Origin: Stylonectria norvegica
Lineage: Eukaryota; Ascomycota; Sordariomycetes; Hypocreales; Nectriaceae
Direction of reading: 5' to 3'
NCBI GenBank assembly: GCA_014621405.1
Contig: JAANBC010000094.1
Span: forward strand, 23,438 to 87,437
Length of the DNA: 64,000 nucleotides
A program made the translations under genes and the position numbers. Below, one piece after another: positions 1 through 14,100 of this stretch. A model generated the notes under the pieces. That model searched no databases and had not been told where the DNA came from. It saw only the letters and a program-made list of their open reading frames with translations. The first letter of the stretch is position 1. Each line of letters begins with the position of its first letter.

Positions 1-482
1 AAGTCTCCATTCGACTACTATAGGGTTTAGAAGAGTGAGGAATAGGCAAGATAACCAGATATATCACTTGAAAGGAGAAGGTAGGCTTGATGCCCTCCTG
101 GATGTAGGGTACGTGACTCTCTCAGTATTATCGTCTGTGTTGTTACAAGAGATATATCAATTAGTACACGTTTCTTTGCTGCCGGCTTCAAAAAGTAATC
201 TGGAGGCGTTTATGAGCATAGGTATTTCGGCATACTATGATAATATTGTTAGACAACGGAGCTGTGTTTTGATCACAATGTTGCGGAAGATGTACGTTTA
301 GATTTTGGAACTCCTACCAGATTCACCGATGACCGTTCATCGTCTCGGTCGTGCCACAACACCTCCTTACCAGCAAGAGTTCTTTATTACTAAAGATTCT
401 CATACTAAATCTCTCAATATGTCCTGCATTGATGCTTGTACAAACGCCGAAATAAATCCAAAAATACTTATACTAACATGCT
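1..482. other. Intergenic, left window edge
   Basis: No gene is recognised here. The open frames are short and resemble no known family. The stretch lies just downstream of the PKS-NRPS stop codon, so it should contain that gene's 3' untranslated region and terminator. The cluster may continue beyond the left edge. Confidence 0.6.
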
Positions 483-3400
483 TTACACTTCCCCTAAATA
501 CGGAAACACCATTGGCGCCCCGCTCTCCAACAGGCCCTCCAAGTAAGCCGTGATCAACGGGTCAATACCCTCCTGCACCGCGCGACTTATCCATTCCACA
601 ACATCGACCTCGTCGAAAGAACCACCATATATGTTTTCCATGTGCGATCGGAACTCTTTGATAGGAACCTTGACACCTCCGGAGTGGTGCTTGAATCGAA
701 TATCAGCTTTCGACTTTTGGGCTTGCTCTTCACCATCACCGTCAGCGAGCACGAGCTGCACCGCCGCGGCGGCGATCTCGTCAACGACTGATTCGACCTG
801 GCCGAAATCCAGATACCCTTGTACTCTGTCTAGTCGAGGCACGCACCGCATGGATACCGAGTACCGCAAGATAGCGTTCAACGCGTCCGAGTTTGGAGCA
901 TGCTCGCTGACGACGACACAAGGTCGATGAATCGCGACTGCTAGCGGGGACTGAACTTCAGCCACGAGCTTCTCCAGGAAGGCCTCGCTCGCCCATTTGC
1001 TCGCAGTGTAACCCTCAAGCCCATCCGTTGCCGGCGGAAACGACGCGACAGAGGCTGGTGGTGGAGCCGTGTTGCCCGACAAGAGAACAACACGGTTCGA
1101 CGACATAAAGAGCAGTGGAATCGAGCGCGGAAGGGCGAGCGATGCGAGGAACTGTGTTGAAAGCAAGTTCGGCGTTCGTAGAGAACCGTAAGTGTTGAGA
1201 CAGTGGCCGCTCGAGCCGGCGTGGATGATGACATCGACGCTCTGCTGTAGACGCTCGCACTCAGTCGCGCTGAGTCCCAGTGTCGGCGAGAGCAGACTAC
1301 CTGTATAGCTTTCGACCTTCTCGTCTTGCTGCAGCAGATGCTCATCGTCGGCCAATACCGCAATGCAGTGCACCTTGTTAACTTTGGGTGATTGGATAAG
1401 GGAGCTCAGAAGATGGCTACCGAGGAAGCTTGTTGCACCGGTCAAGAGGACCTGGATACCATCTGTCTTGCTGGTTGACTCAGGGACCTCTGCCACCGAA
1501 GGGAGATCTCGAATCTCTTCTAGGAGCCACGACGGAATGGCCGTTTCTGTTTCCCAATCAAATACTTGCTCGGCATCATCACCCTGTTCGTTCCGCTGCT
1601 CGTCGATGCTCCGGATCATCTCCCGCAGCGTACTGGCCTGGTAAAGCACTCTCGTCGATATCGCTACAGCCATCGATTCCTTGATAGCTGACTGGAGTTT
1701 CATAAGCAGTAGCGAGTTGCCGCCACACAAGAAGAAGTCGGATGACGGGACAATCCGACCCACGGATGCGGTCTCGGGCAAAACCCGTTCCCAGAGGAGA
1801 CGCAATTCGCCTTCGCGGACGGTCATTTTCTCCTGAGGTTCCTTGGAGACGCTTGCCGTCCAAGGAAGAGACGCAATGGCCTTTCGATCGAGTTTTCCAT
1901 TCGCGTTGGTAGGCATTTTGGGGAGAATGGCGATACTGGCCGGGATGAAGTACTGCGGCAGTCTCACGCGACTGAGAATCTGAGTAGTATCTACCTCAAG
2001 GGCATCATGGTCGTTCGACGACAAGGTTGCATGCGCCACGAGAATTTCCCCTTGTAGGGAGACTACCACAGCGGAGAGTAGGCCTTCCGCGGCCTGCAAG
2101 AGAGCTTGTTCGACTTCCTCAAGCTCGATGCGTAGGCCTCGTAACTTGATCTGCGTATCTCCATCGAGACGACCGAGACACAAAAGAGTCCCATCAGGTA
2201 AGAGGCGTCCTTGGTCACCTGTCTTGTACATTCGCTGACCATGACTTTCTTGCCTCGGGCGAGTATTATCAGCGATGAACTTCCGGCTCGTCTCGTTGGC
2301 CAAGTTCAAGTATCCCAGTGCAACACCCGCGCCTCCGATACAGATCTCTCCATTGTGCTGGGTAGGCTGTGGTCTACCTACCGAATCGACGATACATACT
2401 GAGTAGTTGGGAAGGGCTTTGCCCACCGCGTACTTTGTCGTCTCATCTTCCTCGGCTCCGAGCTGGATGTCTTGGAAGGTCGCCGCGGCAGTTATCTCAG
2501 TAGGGCCGTAACAGTTTGTCACCCTCAAACCTGCAAGGCCGAGACGATACAGCTCGGTTTTCAACTGCTGGGGTATGGCTTCGCCACCCATACAGGCATG
2601 CCGCCATACCGCGTTGTTTGCCAACGATACCGATCCATACCGCAGCCAAGCAAGGTATTCCGACGGCGTGGCAATAGTGAATGTGATCTTTTCACGGCTC
2701 ACAAGGCTTGCCAGCTCGACAGGGTCTCGTCGAATGTCAGGTGCTGCGATTACGAGTCGTCCGCCGTTCCCAAGCGCGCAGAAAGTCTGAATCAACGACA
2801 TATCAAATCCTAAGGAGCTTTGTTGCAAAACACACTCCTGACCTAGGCTCAACAGGTCTATCTTTAGGGAGAGGTGATTTGCAAAGTTGGCTTGCGAGAG
2901 GTAAATGCCCTTTGGTGTCCCTGTTGAACCGCTTGTGTACAATAGGACGGCGGGTGAGTTTGGCTCTGCGGCGCATGGGACCTCGGAATGGCTATTTTCG
3001 GAAATGGCATCTATACGCACCCCTGGGAACGTTGATCCGGTCTCTTGTTCCAAGATGCGTATGTTCGACGCGGTAGCAGCGTGGTACAGGATCAGTGCTG
3101 GCTTACTGCTCTCGATCATAGCCGCGTGCCGGGCTGAGGGCAAGCTAATATCCAGTGGGACATACACGCCTCCGATGTGTAGGACGGCCGACATGGAAAT
3201 TATGGCATCGGCTGAGGGCTCGCACAAAACTGCGATTCTGGAACCAGCTGTACATCCCGCTCGGACGATAGTGCTCGCTACTTCGTTGATACGGACGGCC
3301 AGCTCTTGGTATGACAGCTCAGTTGCCTCGTCTTTGATGGCAGATTTGTCGGAATGCATCTGGCATATTTCTGACACACGCTGGGATAAAGTGGATGGCC

Positions 3401-6400
3401 ATCCAAAGTCCACGTCTGGTCCTTTCCCGAGCTCAATAGCCAGGTTGACCTGTGCTTGGTCATGAATCGGACAATCATTGACAATCAGGTCCGGATCGAC
3501 CGAGAAGTTCTCCAACAGACGCAGATACGAGTCCAGGATTGTGCGGCAGGCATCGGGACTGTACAGAGAAGCCAAGCAATGTATCTCAACCATGCAACCC
3601 GATCCTGTGTCCGTAATCCCGAGGCTAATGTCGTATGGGTTGTCCGCGTCCCTGCCGCCCGCCATCTTCATTTGGCACTCACCCAAGGGTAGTTCCCAGA
3701 CGGACCCCGTGCGGTAGTTCACCGCAGCTTGGAAGAGAGGGGTGCTTTCGGAAGATCGAGGAGCCTTGACCTTATCAAGGATCATGTCAAAGGGTACGGC
3801 GGCATGCGAAAATGCTGTGAGGGCTTTTCGGGAGGCGGCGCGTGCGACATCTGCGAAGCTGGCTTGGTTGGGCACGCGGAACCGGACTGGGAGCATGTTG
3901 ACGAAACAGCCGATTGTTTCAACAAAACGCGAATCATCGCGGTTGGCATCAACAAGACCGATACAGACGTCCTCGATGTTGGCGTAGCGAGCCAACAGTA
4001 TCTGCAGGACAGAAAGGTGGAAATGGAACGGACTGATACGGAGTCGCTGGCATATCTTCTTAACAGATGTGAACTGCTCTTCTGTGAGCTGTCGGTACTC
4101 ATGCTGGCTCTCCTGGCCTGGGTCCTTAGGTCGAGTTGTCACACTAGCCATTGGAAGCAGAGGAAGGGTCTCCGGAGCAGTCGAAAACTCGGTCTGCCAA
4201 AACGAGAGGTGCTCTTCGAGGACCCCGGAATTTTCCAGCTCCAACTGAAGCAAAGAATACTCAAGGTAAGACCCTGCAGTCTTGTCGAGCATTTTCATCT
4301 GATAGGCTTCATTCAGGTCGCGAGTAAAGATGTACCAACCGACAACATCCATGACAAGATGATGATACCCGAAGATAATGTCATGTTGGTCAGCGTTTTG
4401 GCTGAGCACCGTGACTGCGAACGTGTGGCCACTCTCAAGGTCCCAAGAATGTCTGCTGTATCGGGCGACTGCTTTTTGCACGTCGTTCTCGCTAGCATCC
4501 GTCAGGTGCTTGAGTTCGTAGGAAGAAGACGCCATGACGCCTTGCATAGGATGACCATCGCCGAGTCGAGAATAGAAGCGCATCCGAAGACACTCATGGC
4601 GATGTGTTGTAACTTGCAGCGCGTGTCGGAGCCGCGTCATACTCAGAGGGCCCTTCAAGTTGTAATGGAAGGTCATATTGAAAGCTGCTGGGTCTTCCAG
4701 ATGCTTAGACATGAACCAGATGCGAGCCTGGGCTGGCGACATTGGTTCTTGGCGAACATCCTCTATCTTGACCACTGAAGAGTTGTTGGAAGAGTTCTCG
4801 GACCTGGCATCAGCGTCACTGAGATCGACTTTGACGTACGAGGTCCCACTGCTTGAAAGGTCGCCTTTGCTAGCATCGGTCGAACTAGCCGAGTCGTCCG
4901 CATCCGAGACACTGGCGCTACTGGACTTTGAGGCTTTGTCGGCGACATCAAGCGGGCCTAAAGAAGAACCTAAAGCACGAACTGCGCCCTGATCAGGGGC
5001 AGTCGGAGTTGCCACAGCAGCAGGAGCAGAATCGGGGATGGCTTTTGTGGCAGCATTGGCAACCTTCTCGGCCGTTGCCTCCTCTTGTTTAGCCACCTCC
5101 TCAGCCTTCATGTTCTTGGCCATCACTTTCTTGGTCGCCCAAGTACAGACCTGCACAACCGTGTCTCCGCCAAGGATCTTGACAACAGCCACCTCGGCAC
5201 CAAGCTCCTTGAGAAACCAGGTTCGGATTTCGACCGCCACTAGGGAGTCGATGCCGAGGTCGATGATGGCGCGCTGCACGTTGACACTCCCAGCTGTAAG
5301 CTGAAGAATGGACTCCAACTTACTACAGAAGGCGACCAGTACTGCAGCTACAGCTTCCTCTTCGTCTGTTGCGTCCTGGATCAGTTGTTTGATGTTACCA
5401 GATGCGCTTGTTCCTCGTTGCTGTTGTGTCTGCAACGTGGTGGGTGGAACAAAGTGCGCGAATCGCGGGTTGGCGAGCCAAAGCGGCTGCTTCTCTGGTG
5501 CCAAGGGCTCTGTGAATGTCTCCAGGCCCATGATAATATCGTGAGAGCCAGAGGTGCTGCCAGGCTTTCCGCCCCTGACAGCCTCGGCGAACGCATGGTG
5601 AACGTCGGTCTCGGACAGCGGCATTAAGCGTACGTTGCGAAAGTGCTGGTCAAGTTGACGGTCTCGGTCTTGGCGCGTAACATAGCCGACATCAGCAACG
5701 TACCCGACATGAACAATCGACGCAGCAAGACCTCGAGCCCGCCGTTGGGCCACCAGGCTTGTCATGAAGAGATTAGCAGCGTGGTAGTTGGCCTGCCCGA
5801 TGTTCCCGATGACGGTTGCGACAGACGAGAGGAGAACAAAGAAATCAAGTGGTGTATTGGCGAAGACAGAGTCCAAATTCTCAGTTCCGTACACCTTGGG
5901 CGCGAGAGTGTTGTTCAGCTGGTCCACGCTCATATCGATGAAGAGCTTGTCAGAAAGAACCATGGCGGCGTTGCACACACCCGCGATAGGAGGCATCGTG
6001 TCCTTGACCACACGAACGACCGCCTCGACCGATTCTTTCTTCGTCGCATCCATTGCCATGACATGTACAGAAGCCCCGGCGCGGCGGGCATCTTCGAGTG
6101 TGCTCGCGTCCACTTGCGGGTTTCGACTGGTAATGACAAGGTGTTTCGCACCATTGCGCAACATCCACTGGCATATGGAGAGACCCAAGCCGCCAGCCAT
6201 ACCGACAAGCAGATACGTCTTGTCTGGCTTGAAGACACTCTTTAGGTCGAGGGGCTGCACAGTGAGGAGCAAAGACTCTCGGTTCTGCCAGTCGGTCACA
6301 TATCTCTTCTGCGCGAGCGATGAGGAATCGGCGCCCGCAAGATCAGCAGCTTTCACGACTTCGCAAACCGGTTGCTCTTGATTCGATGAACGATTTGCGA

Positions 6401-9400
6401 CAGAATACGATTCTTTGAGTAGCGCCGCGGCACCCGAACTCCGCAGTGCTTCTTGGATGAAATCACCGTCGAGCCGCCGCGCTTCACAGGCCTGCGGGAT
6501 ACACTCCCGCAAGGCAGTTGCGGTTGATGATCCAGCAGAACAATCAACATAGAGCTGAACACCTCGAGGAACAATCCTCTGGATGGCGCGTTTGGACGCC
6601 TGCGAGTGTATCCTAATCCAAGCATCAGGGGCGTCGGAACGAGAAGATACGAAATGCGCTTTATCTCCAAGTTCGGCACCAATGACTGCAGCTAGTGACT
6701 CTTCGGCCTCGTACAGAAGCACCGGAAGATCACTGGTTGCGAGCATCGCAATAGCTCGTACAAGTATATGCTCTACCATGGAAACGAGGGCGCTTGGTGT
6801 GCATTGAAGATCATCAACCTTAACAAGTCGGTTTGATTTGATGTCGAGGACTGATGCGTTGGAACTGGAGACTGCAATCACCGAAGAAGCTTCCGTGCCT
6901 TGCTGGCGTCCACAAACAACATAGAGGCCGTCACTGTCCCTTGTGGGAATATGCAGCGCGTATTTGACTTGCACCCGTGTCACGTCGTTGATGGACGCTT
7001 CGGCATCGTCTTCTGTGTTTTCAACTTGGAGCCTGATCTTGCTCGGCCCGGCGACAGCACGAACAGCAATATCCGTTGCATCAACAGTGTTGGTAACAGC
7101 ACGTCTTGAGGCATTGTACAACTCGTTTAGTGGCTTGTTGAGCTTCACTCGTGGAATCACCGTCTGGCCATCTGCCTGAATCTCGAACTCGGGTTCTTGC
7201 GACCAGAGGATGTTGTGCTTGATGCTGTCTCGTTCAGTCTCCCTCAGTCTGAGGAACGTTTCGACGCAATGCCTGGCTGTGGCGGTGGGCGAATGGCCAG
7301 ATTCGAGGCCAAGAACCTGAAGATTCAGAAGCGGCAGCTCCGAGGGAGCGATACGAGCGATGCCAAGGAAGATGCCGGAGCGTGGAGCGTAGGAGTCGCC
7401 TGCTCCCGTTACCCAAAGCAGGTTCCGCGTGTTCATGAGAAGGCTTTGTAGGATAGCCATGCGCTGTGCAGTCATGGGCGTTGCGAAAAGGGGTTCGTCG
7501 GCTTCCTGGAGGGAGATGACATCCATCCTGGGGGTCAACTTGGCTGGATCAATGTCATCGATGCTGCCAACAACTCGGATGTGACGCTTCCACGGTCGTG
7601 GCAATAGCTTCTGAATCTCGGCCATTGCTTTTGACGTCGAGAGTTTCTTTCCTCCTATCAGAAGTAATTGCTCGGAAAGAGGAGGAAGCTCGGCAGTGAA
7701 AGAAAGGGGTTCACGCAAGCGCAGGAAGTCGTCGACAACTGCTTGGCTGACTATCAACGAGTTGCAGTGCTTGTCCTCGTCAGGCAGATCGAGCATAACG
7801 GTGTCGGCCCCCGAATAGCCCGTCTTGCCCAAGAGCTGGTCCCAGTCCATGACGGATATCGATGGCCCTAGTCGTCGGCCATCATCTTTGCCCAGCCACC
7901 ATCCGGGAAGTCCGCCCAGGATAAACGTAACACGAACGCTCTGCATTCCCGTGACCTCCATCAAGACGAGAAAACCTCCTGGCTTGAGGAGTGCTCGGAC
8001 ATTGCGAAGTGTCGTCTCTAAAGAACGGGTGGCATGGAGCACATTGGCTGCAATGATGACATCGTAGGAATGCTCGACAAAGCCTTGTGCTGCGGGCTCT
8101 TTTTCGACATCCAAGATCTTGAAGACCATTTTATGTGCGAAGTCGGAGAACTTCTCGGACGCATTCGGGAAAAAGCCAGAAGATATGTCAGTATACGTGT
8201 ACGAGTCGTACGCGTTGTCGATCTCGTTCAGGACACTCCATGTCTAACATCGTCAGAAGTTAGCAAAGTCCAACTTCAAGGGCTGAACTCGACGCAAAAA
8301 AGTTCCGCACAAGATATGCAAGAAGAGAAGACTTACCGTGCCACCTGTACCGGCTCCAAGCTCCAGGATATTGCATCGAGGGAACTTGAACGTAATTTGC
8401 TTCAGCACATCGGCAATACTTTGGTTGATGGGCGCAGAAGCGCAGTTGTCCATGTAGAAGCGGTTCAGCATATCATCCTGCTGCATAACCTCCAGCAACT
8501 GCGTTTCTCCTCTCACGACATCTTCCAAGTTTTCACCCACGGCATGGCACAGCTGCAAGTCGATGGAGTCGGGATGAGCATCGTTGAGCGTTTTGATCAG
8601 CGAGGAGTCATCGGTCAACCACTTGCTCTGCAAGACAGGATGCTGGCCATTCTTGACCGTCGCTAGATGTTCCTCGAAAGCGTTGAACATGCGCTGATGA
8701 TACCACTGGAACTCTCCCCTTTCCGCTGGGGCAACCTGTTGTACAGTCCGTTTTATGTAGTACAGGGCAAGACGCTCAATAGCTTCGGCCAGACGCGTTG
8801 CTTCGACATCCTTGATTGGGTCTCGCACTGGATCAGACAGACCGAGCGAGGCATCTTTGGCCCAAATGGTCTTGGAGAATATAGGACGGTCCAGCGAGGC
8901 GTCCTGCTCGCCGATCATCTTTGTGGCCAGGCCCTCGACCTGCAAGAAGGTCTCTCCAGTCTCAGCATCGTACACGTTGAGATCGCCAGTGAGTGAGGTT
9001 GCCGTCTGTTCTACAGCCCAAGACTCAAAGCCTGCCTTGATTTGACCTACACCCCCAAGTCGGACAATCTGTGCCGAAGGACTGATCCGAACGCGATCGA
9101 TGTGCGCAGGTAGCAAAGCGGAGGTGATCTGACGACTGGCTGGATGGGCCCTGGCAATGAACAGGGTCTGAAAGGCGACATCGAGAATCGCGGGATGAAC
9201 AGCATACTCGTCACTCAAGGAGCCCTCGTTCCAGGTGCCCGTCGCGGTGGCATAGTCGAGAGATCGACTGCTCTCGGTGATGCTGTGGAAAACGCCAGAG
9301 TATTTGAGTCCGATGTCGCCAAACATGGAGTAGACTCGGCCGCTATCAATGTTGACGAGATTCGGGGGTACTGGGTCTCTCGCTGGCAAGGGTTTGCCAG

Positions 9401-12400
9401 AGTCAGCATCAGTTTCGAGATAGACAGCAAGTTGGCCACTACAGGTATGAACCATCTGTCCATTGGCTTGGTCGTTGCAGACATAATATGAGAACTCAGC
9501 CCGCAAGACATGAGCTGTCGAGGAGCCATGAAGCAAGCGGGTGGTGAACAGCGTTTCGACACCTTCTTGATTGTCAGGCACAACCACAGGGCGCAGAATG
9601 TCAACATCCTCAACTTCGAGCAGTCGAACCGGTTTCCCACGGGCGGCCGCCAGATGCTGGCCGGCCTCAACGGCAATGGATACATAAGCAGCGCCCGGCA
9701 GAAGGACCTCTTCCAGGACTTCGTGGCCACGGAGCCATGGCATTTCACCCAGCTTGAGAACGTTCCGCCAACGAAGCTCGTGATCATTGTCGTCAGGCGT
9801 GCGGCGTCCCAGCAGCTCATGTCCTCGGTCTCTGCCAGTTCGATACTTTCGAGAGATGCGGGACTCGCGCCAATATATCTTCTCATGGTCCCAGGAGTAT
9901 GAGGGCAGGTCTTTGACAACCCTGGGAGCTGGAGGCTCAGCTTCATAGAAGGTCTTCCTGTAGCCAGCAAAATTGACAAAGGAAGGACCAAGCTGTGTCC
10001 AAGTCACGCCGATAGCATTGGAAAACGCCTCGACATCACTGTCGTTGCGCTTCAGTACACCGGTGTACATGGGGACAGAGCCGTACGCTGCCTTGAGAGT
10101 TTGTTCGACAGGGCCTTTGAGTGCAGGATGAGGGCCAACTTCAATGGCTAGATCAAAAGGACCGCCGTGCCAGATGGACGAATCGATGGCTTGAGAGAAG
10201 AGAACTGTTCTGACCATGTTTGCAACCCAATATGGCCCCTTGAGAGAGCTCAAATCCCCTTTCAGAAGCTCTGCATCACCTCGTACACTTGAGTTCCAAA
10301 CACCACTGCCAACCTTTGGAAGTCGAACTTCAATCTCGCAAGCAAGAAGCGACTGGAGGTATGGCTCGGCACAAGGCTGCATATGGTGCGAATGGTACGC
10401 AGTATCGACCTTCAATTGGCGGGCAAACACGTTCTCCTTGTCCAATTCCTGCTTTGCCTCGAGAATGGCACTGATGTCACCCGAGAGAGTCGAGCTCTGA
10501 GGGGCGTTACTAGCAGCGACTCGGATGCGCCCTTCGAACTCAGGTCGACGGCAGAACTGGGTGGCTTTCTCGAGTGACAGACCGGCTGCCAACATTCCTC
10601 CACGCTCTCCGTTGGGGCTCTTCGCAAGCTTGGCATGGAGGCCTCGATAGTAGGCGATTTGCATGGCGCCCTTGAGCGTGATGATTCCACATGAGTATGT
10701 CGCGGCGATTTCACCGGAAGAATGCCCTATGACGGCGTCGAAAGAAATGCCGGCAGCTGAGAGTAGGTCAACCAAGGCGATCTGGACAGCTGTACATGAA
10801 GGTTGAGAGATAATCGCCTCGGAGAGCCGTGACGAGGAGGTCTCGGCTTGCAACTCGTGTACGAGCGACCACTCTGGCGCGTCGCCTGCGGGTAGGGCTT
10901 TCAAAACTGCCTCGCACTCTTCGATTGTCTTGCGAAACAGAGGAGATCTGTCGATCAAATCCCGGCCCATAGCAGGCCATTGAGCACCTTGGCCGGTGAA
11001 GACGCCTAGGATACCGGGGATTTCGCTCGGGTTGACAAGCTGAGGTTGGTGTCCGATCTCAGCTCTCGCGGCCTTCTCGTTCTTGGTCAGAAACTCAGCC
11101 ATGTTCTCTAAGATAGCGTCCCGCGATGCGCCGGCGAAGTGAGTCCGAATACGATGGGTAGATCGTCTGGTCTGGAGCAACCAAGTTAGATCCTGAAGGT
11201 CGAGTAGAGGATTCTGCTTCAAGTGGTCCACATAGGACTTCACTGTGGTCAACAATGATGTTCCAGATCCAGCTGAAAACAACAAAGGACCCAAGACGCC
11301 TTCCTTGAATTCTTCCGGAGCATTTCTGGAGACGCTCTCCTCATCGAAGCTTTCGATGATGGCGTGGGCATTCGTGCCTCCAAATCCAAAACTGTTGACA
11401 CTCGCACGAGCAGGGGCACCGGCAGGGAGTTCCGGCCATGGAATAGCTGTTGTAGGAATTCGTAGAGGTCCGTAATACTGAGCGATTGCTGGGTTCAGCT
11501 CGTTGAAGTGGAGATTAGGCGGGATGGTCCGGTTCTTGATAGCGAGAAGCACCTTCATAACTCCAGCAAGACCTGCGCAACCTTCCAGGTGCCCAATAAT
11601 TGTCTTGATGGAGCCCACATACAACGGGCTCTCGGTTGATGAGTCGGCATCAATCAGAGACTCGCTGATAGCTCGCGCTTCAACGGGATCGCCAGCTGGT
11701 GTGCCTGTGCCATGACACTCAAAGTACTGAGGCCGGTCTTTGATCGGATCGAGGCCAGCGCGGAGATAGGTCTGGCGTATGAGAGCAGCCTGTGCAGGGG
11801 CGAAAGGCATCGTAATTCCAGGGCTTTGACCATCCGAGTTGACTCCAGTGCTCCGGATGATCCCTTCTATGTGGTCCCCATCTTTGATAGCCCGGCTGAG
11901 GGGCTTGAGTAGCAACGCGGATGCTCCCTCGCCGCGAGCGTAGCCGTTGGCAGACTTATCCCACATGCGAGATTGGGAGTCAGGCGAAAGCATGTGGAGT
12001 TTTGATTCTGTGATATAGGGGGCCGGATCAAAAATGAGGTTGACACCAGCAACGATGGCAGTTTCGCAGTCCCCGCTGAGAAGCCCCTGAGCAGCGTGAT
12101 GTAGGGCAACGAGAGAGCTAGAACAAGCCGTGTCGATGGTCTCTGACGGGCCTTTCAGGTCGAACACATAGGAGATGCGGTTTGAGATGATACTGTTGGC
12201 CGTGCCAGTTGCAGCATACTTCGACGCCGTTTCTGGATCGCGAAGCTGGATGCTGGCGTAGTCGGAGGTCATTACCCCGACATGGACCGAGGTCAACGAG
12301 CCTTTGAGTTCCTGAAGGGTGATTCCACCGGACTCGAAGGCTTCGTACACTGTCTCCAGTAATAGACGCTGCTGCGGATCCATGCCCGCTGCTTCCAAAG

Positions 12401-12665
12401 GGCTGATACCGAAGAAGCTGGCATCGAAGAGTCTGGAATCTTCTTCAAGGAGATAGGATTTGCTGCCAACGTCTGTAGCGCCATGTGTCTCGCCATTGGA
12501 GTGATAGAAACGCTTCAGATTCAAGCGCTCTGGATCGAATTCCTTCAGAACGTCCCGAGGTTGGCGTAATAAGTCCCACAACTTAGATGGTGAACTAGAC
12601 GCGCCTGGGAACCTGCATGCCAAGCCGATAACGGCTATGGGCTCTGAGAATTGTTGTTTGGTCAT
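483..12665 (-). CDS. iccA: Highly reducing PKS-NRPS hybrid synthetase (ilicicolin H synthase-like)
   Basis: Two exons, 12665-8337 and 8243-483, encode 4029 aa. The 93-nt intron (GTAAG donor, GCTAAC branch site) interrupts the methyltransferase motif LELGAGTGG and keeps frame. Domains in order: KS (C181 in DTACSSSL, H318, H359); AT (GHSSG, S649); DH (H981, D1162); C-methyltransferase (about 1400-1650); a region without an NADPH-binding ER motif; KR (from about 2115, S2250, Y2263); ACP (S2443 in GIDSL); Ser-rich linker; C domain (from about 2610, HHLVMDV at 2737-2743); A domain (about 3070-3570, YTSGSTGTPKG); PCP (S3620 in GGNSL); and a reductase-fold R*/Dieckmann domain (GATSFLG at 3712, Y3855, K3859). 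It should build a methylated reduced polyketide, join it to an amino acid and release a tetramic acid. The specificity code read by hand is D-M-I-I-C-G-C-A-A-K. Tyrosine is expected if this is the ilicicolin route, but that is inference. The gene is divergent from the enoyl reductase that supplies its missing ER activity. The symbol is by pathway analogy. Confidence 0.93.
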
Positions 12666-14100
12666 GTTTACAAAAGATTGTCTTTGCGACGAGTAAGTTG
12701 AATTACTGATAATATTGGCTTAGAGAAAAGAGAATGAAACGGCTTAGATGACAAGTTGTACAAGATACCGGGTTTCTTTGAGGTCATCCCGCCTCACGGC
12801 ATCTATACTCTAACATCGGTTATCCTGCGCCTCCCGTTTAGACGGTCTCCAAGAGCCGGACTGAAGAGCATCCTCTTTCAGGCAATATCCCGTTCAAGCC
12901 AAGATGGGCGTCTAGATTTACCGATGGGATCGAGGCGAACCGAAAAATATCCCGTTCGAGTTGACTAGGAGGAGTGAACAACCCGACATGGTCAAGGTAC
13001 TGCATAGTGATTACCCGCGGGCTGGAATGAACCCTACCGTTGGATAGTTACCGGAAAGCTTGCCGTGCAGAAGCGGATACTATGATCTCCTGGTTCCACT
13101 TTGCTATGCATCAGATATACGCACTACTGAATCTAAGGATGCATATACGGACGACTCAATTGGGGTAGCTCATCGTGTGTTATTGCGGGAGCTAGCCACC
13201 GCGGGTCCCACAGCATACGTATGTAAGACGTGTCAGCCCATTTTACAATTTGGTATTACGGATTACCACTCTGGTGTTGCCTGAGCTACTTTAATATCTT
13301 TTGGCTACGAATAGTGACTTCGCTTGGGAACCGATGTGGAACAGCTTGCGCCGTGTCCATGGGGTCGGCACGGGGTGGCGCCGTCTCGTCGAGCTGGCAG
13401 GGATCCTGCCGATCTGTTTACTGTATCACTTACTCCGTGCGCAGTAACGAGGCGTATGGAGTATTACTTTAGCGTGGTTTTCAAGCAACTGCCGTGGATT
13501 GCTTACACGCAGTTTCAAATAGAGAGTCTTACAAACATTCCGCGGAACAGTATAATGTGGATGGCACTAGATCTCCGCAAGGTTGTAATTGGAATCTCAA
13601 ACTCACGAGACGAGGTTCAACCAACGCTCCGACGCATGATCTCATTAAGGTGTAAGATTTCAGTACCCAATGATGTTTTCATAGATGGATGGCTGATGGC
13701 CTCGTGACAGCTTGACAGGTAGCGTCACTGGCTGCCACAAATTTCCCGAGCCGTGGAGAATCCCTTCGGGGTTCTATTTCGAGACGTCATCCTCCAATGC
13801 GTAGTCGAATTGTTCCTGGCTAGTGTAAACGGAGCTCTCTGTTGCTCACTACCGGATTCACTCGGACACATTTCGAAGTCTCGGTATACGGGATTTTGGC
13901 GTATTATAGCGGAGTGTTCTAACTTCTCAATATCACATCAGCGAGTGTAAGCAAAGAGAGCAATTGACCGACTTACCTTCATAACCGTGGATACCAATGC
14001 TCCTCACTGCAAGACGATCTCGCTGTCTCGCAGCTATTCAGTAGACATTAGTGAATACTGAATATTTCAGCGGTCACATTGCATTCTCAACTCATTCACA
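12666..14100. promoter_or_regulatory. Shared promoter region of the PKS-NRPS and trans-ER genes
   Basis: This 1.4-kb gap separates two divergent start codons and shows no credible coding frame. It must hold both promoters. One inverted CGG-N8-CCG pair at 13052-13065 is a candidate Zn2Cys6 binding site. No clear TATA box was identified for either gene. Confidence 0.6.
13052..13065. promoter_or_regulatory. Candidate Zn2Cys6 site CGG-N8-CCG
   Basis: CGGAAAGCTTGCCG lies between the divergent PKS-NRPS and ER genes. A similar element, CGGAAGCTAGCCG, lies upstream of the cluster regulator at 21038-21050. Binuclear-cluster proteins often bind inverted CGG triplets. The two spacers differ by one base, which weakens the case for one shared factor. 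Confidence 0.3.

Noticed and set aside
3729..4778. 349-codon plus-strand frame inside the PKS-NRPS
   Set aside because: Antisense of the condensation domain; no family motif.
9215..9991. 258-codon minus-strand frame within the PKS-NRPS dehydratase region
   Set aside because: Alternative frame overlapping the conserved DH domain; no motif.
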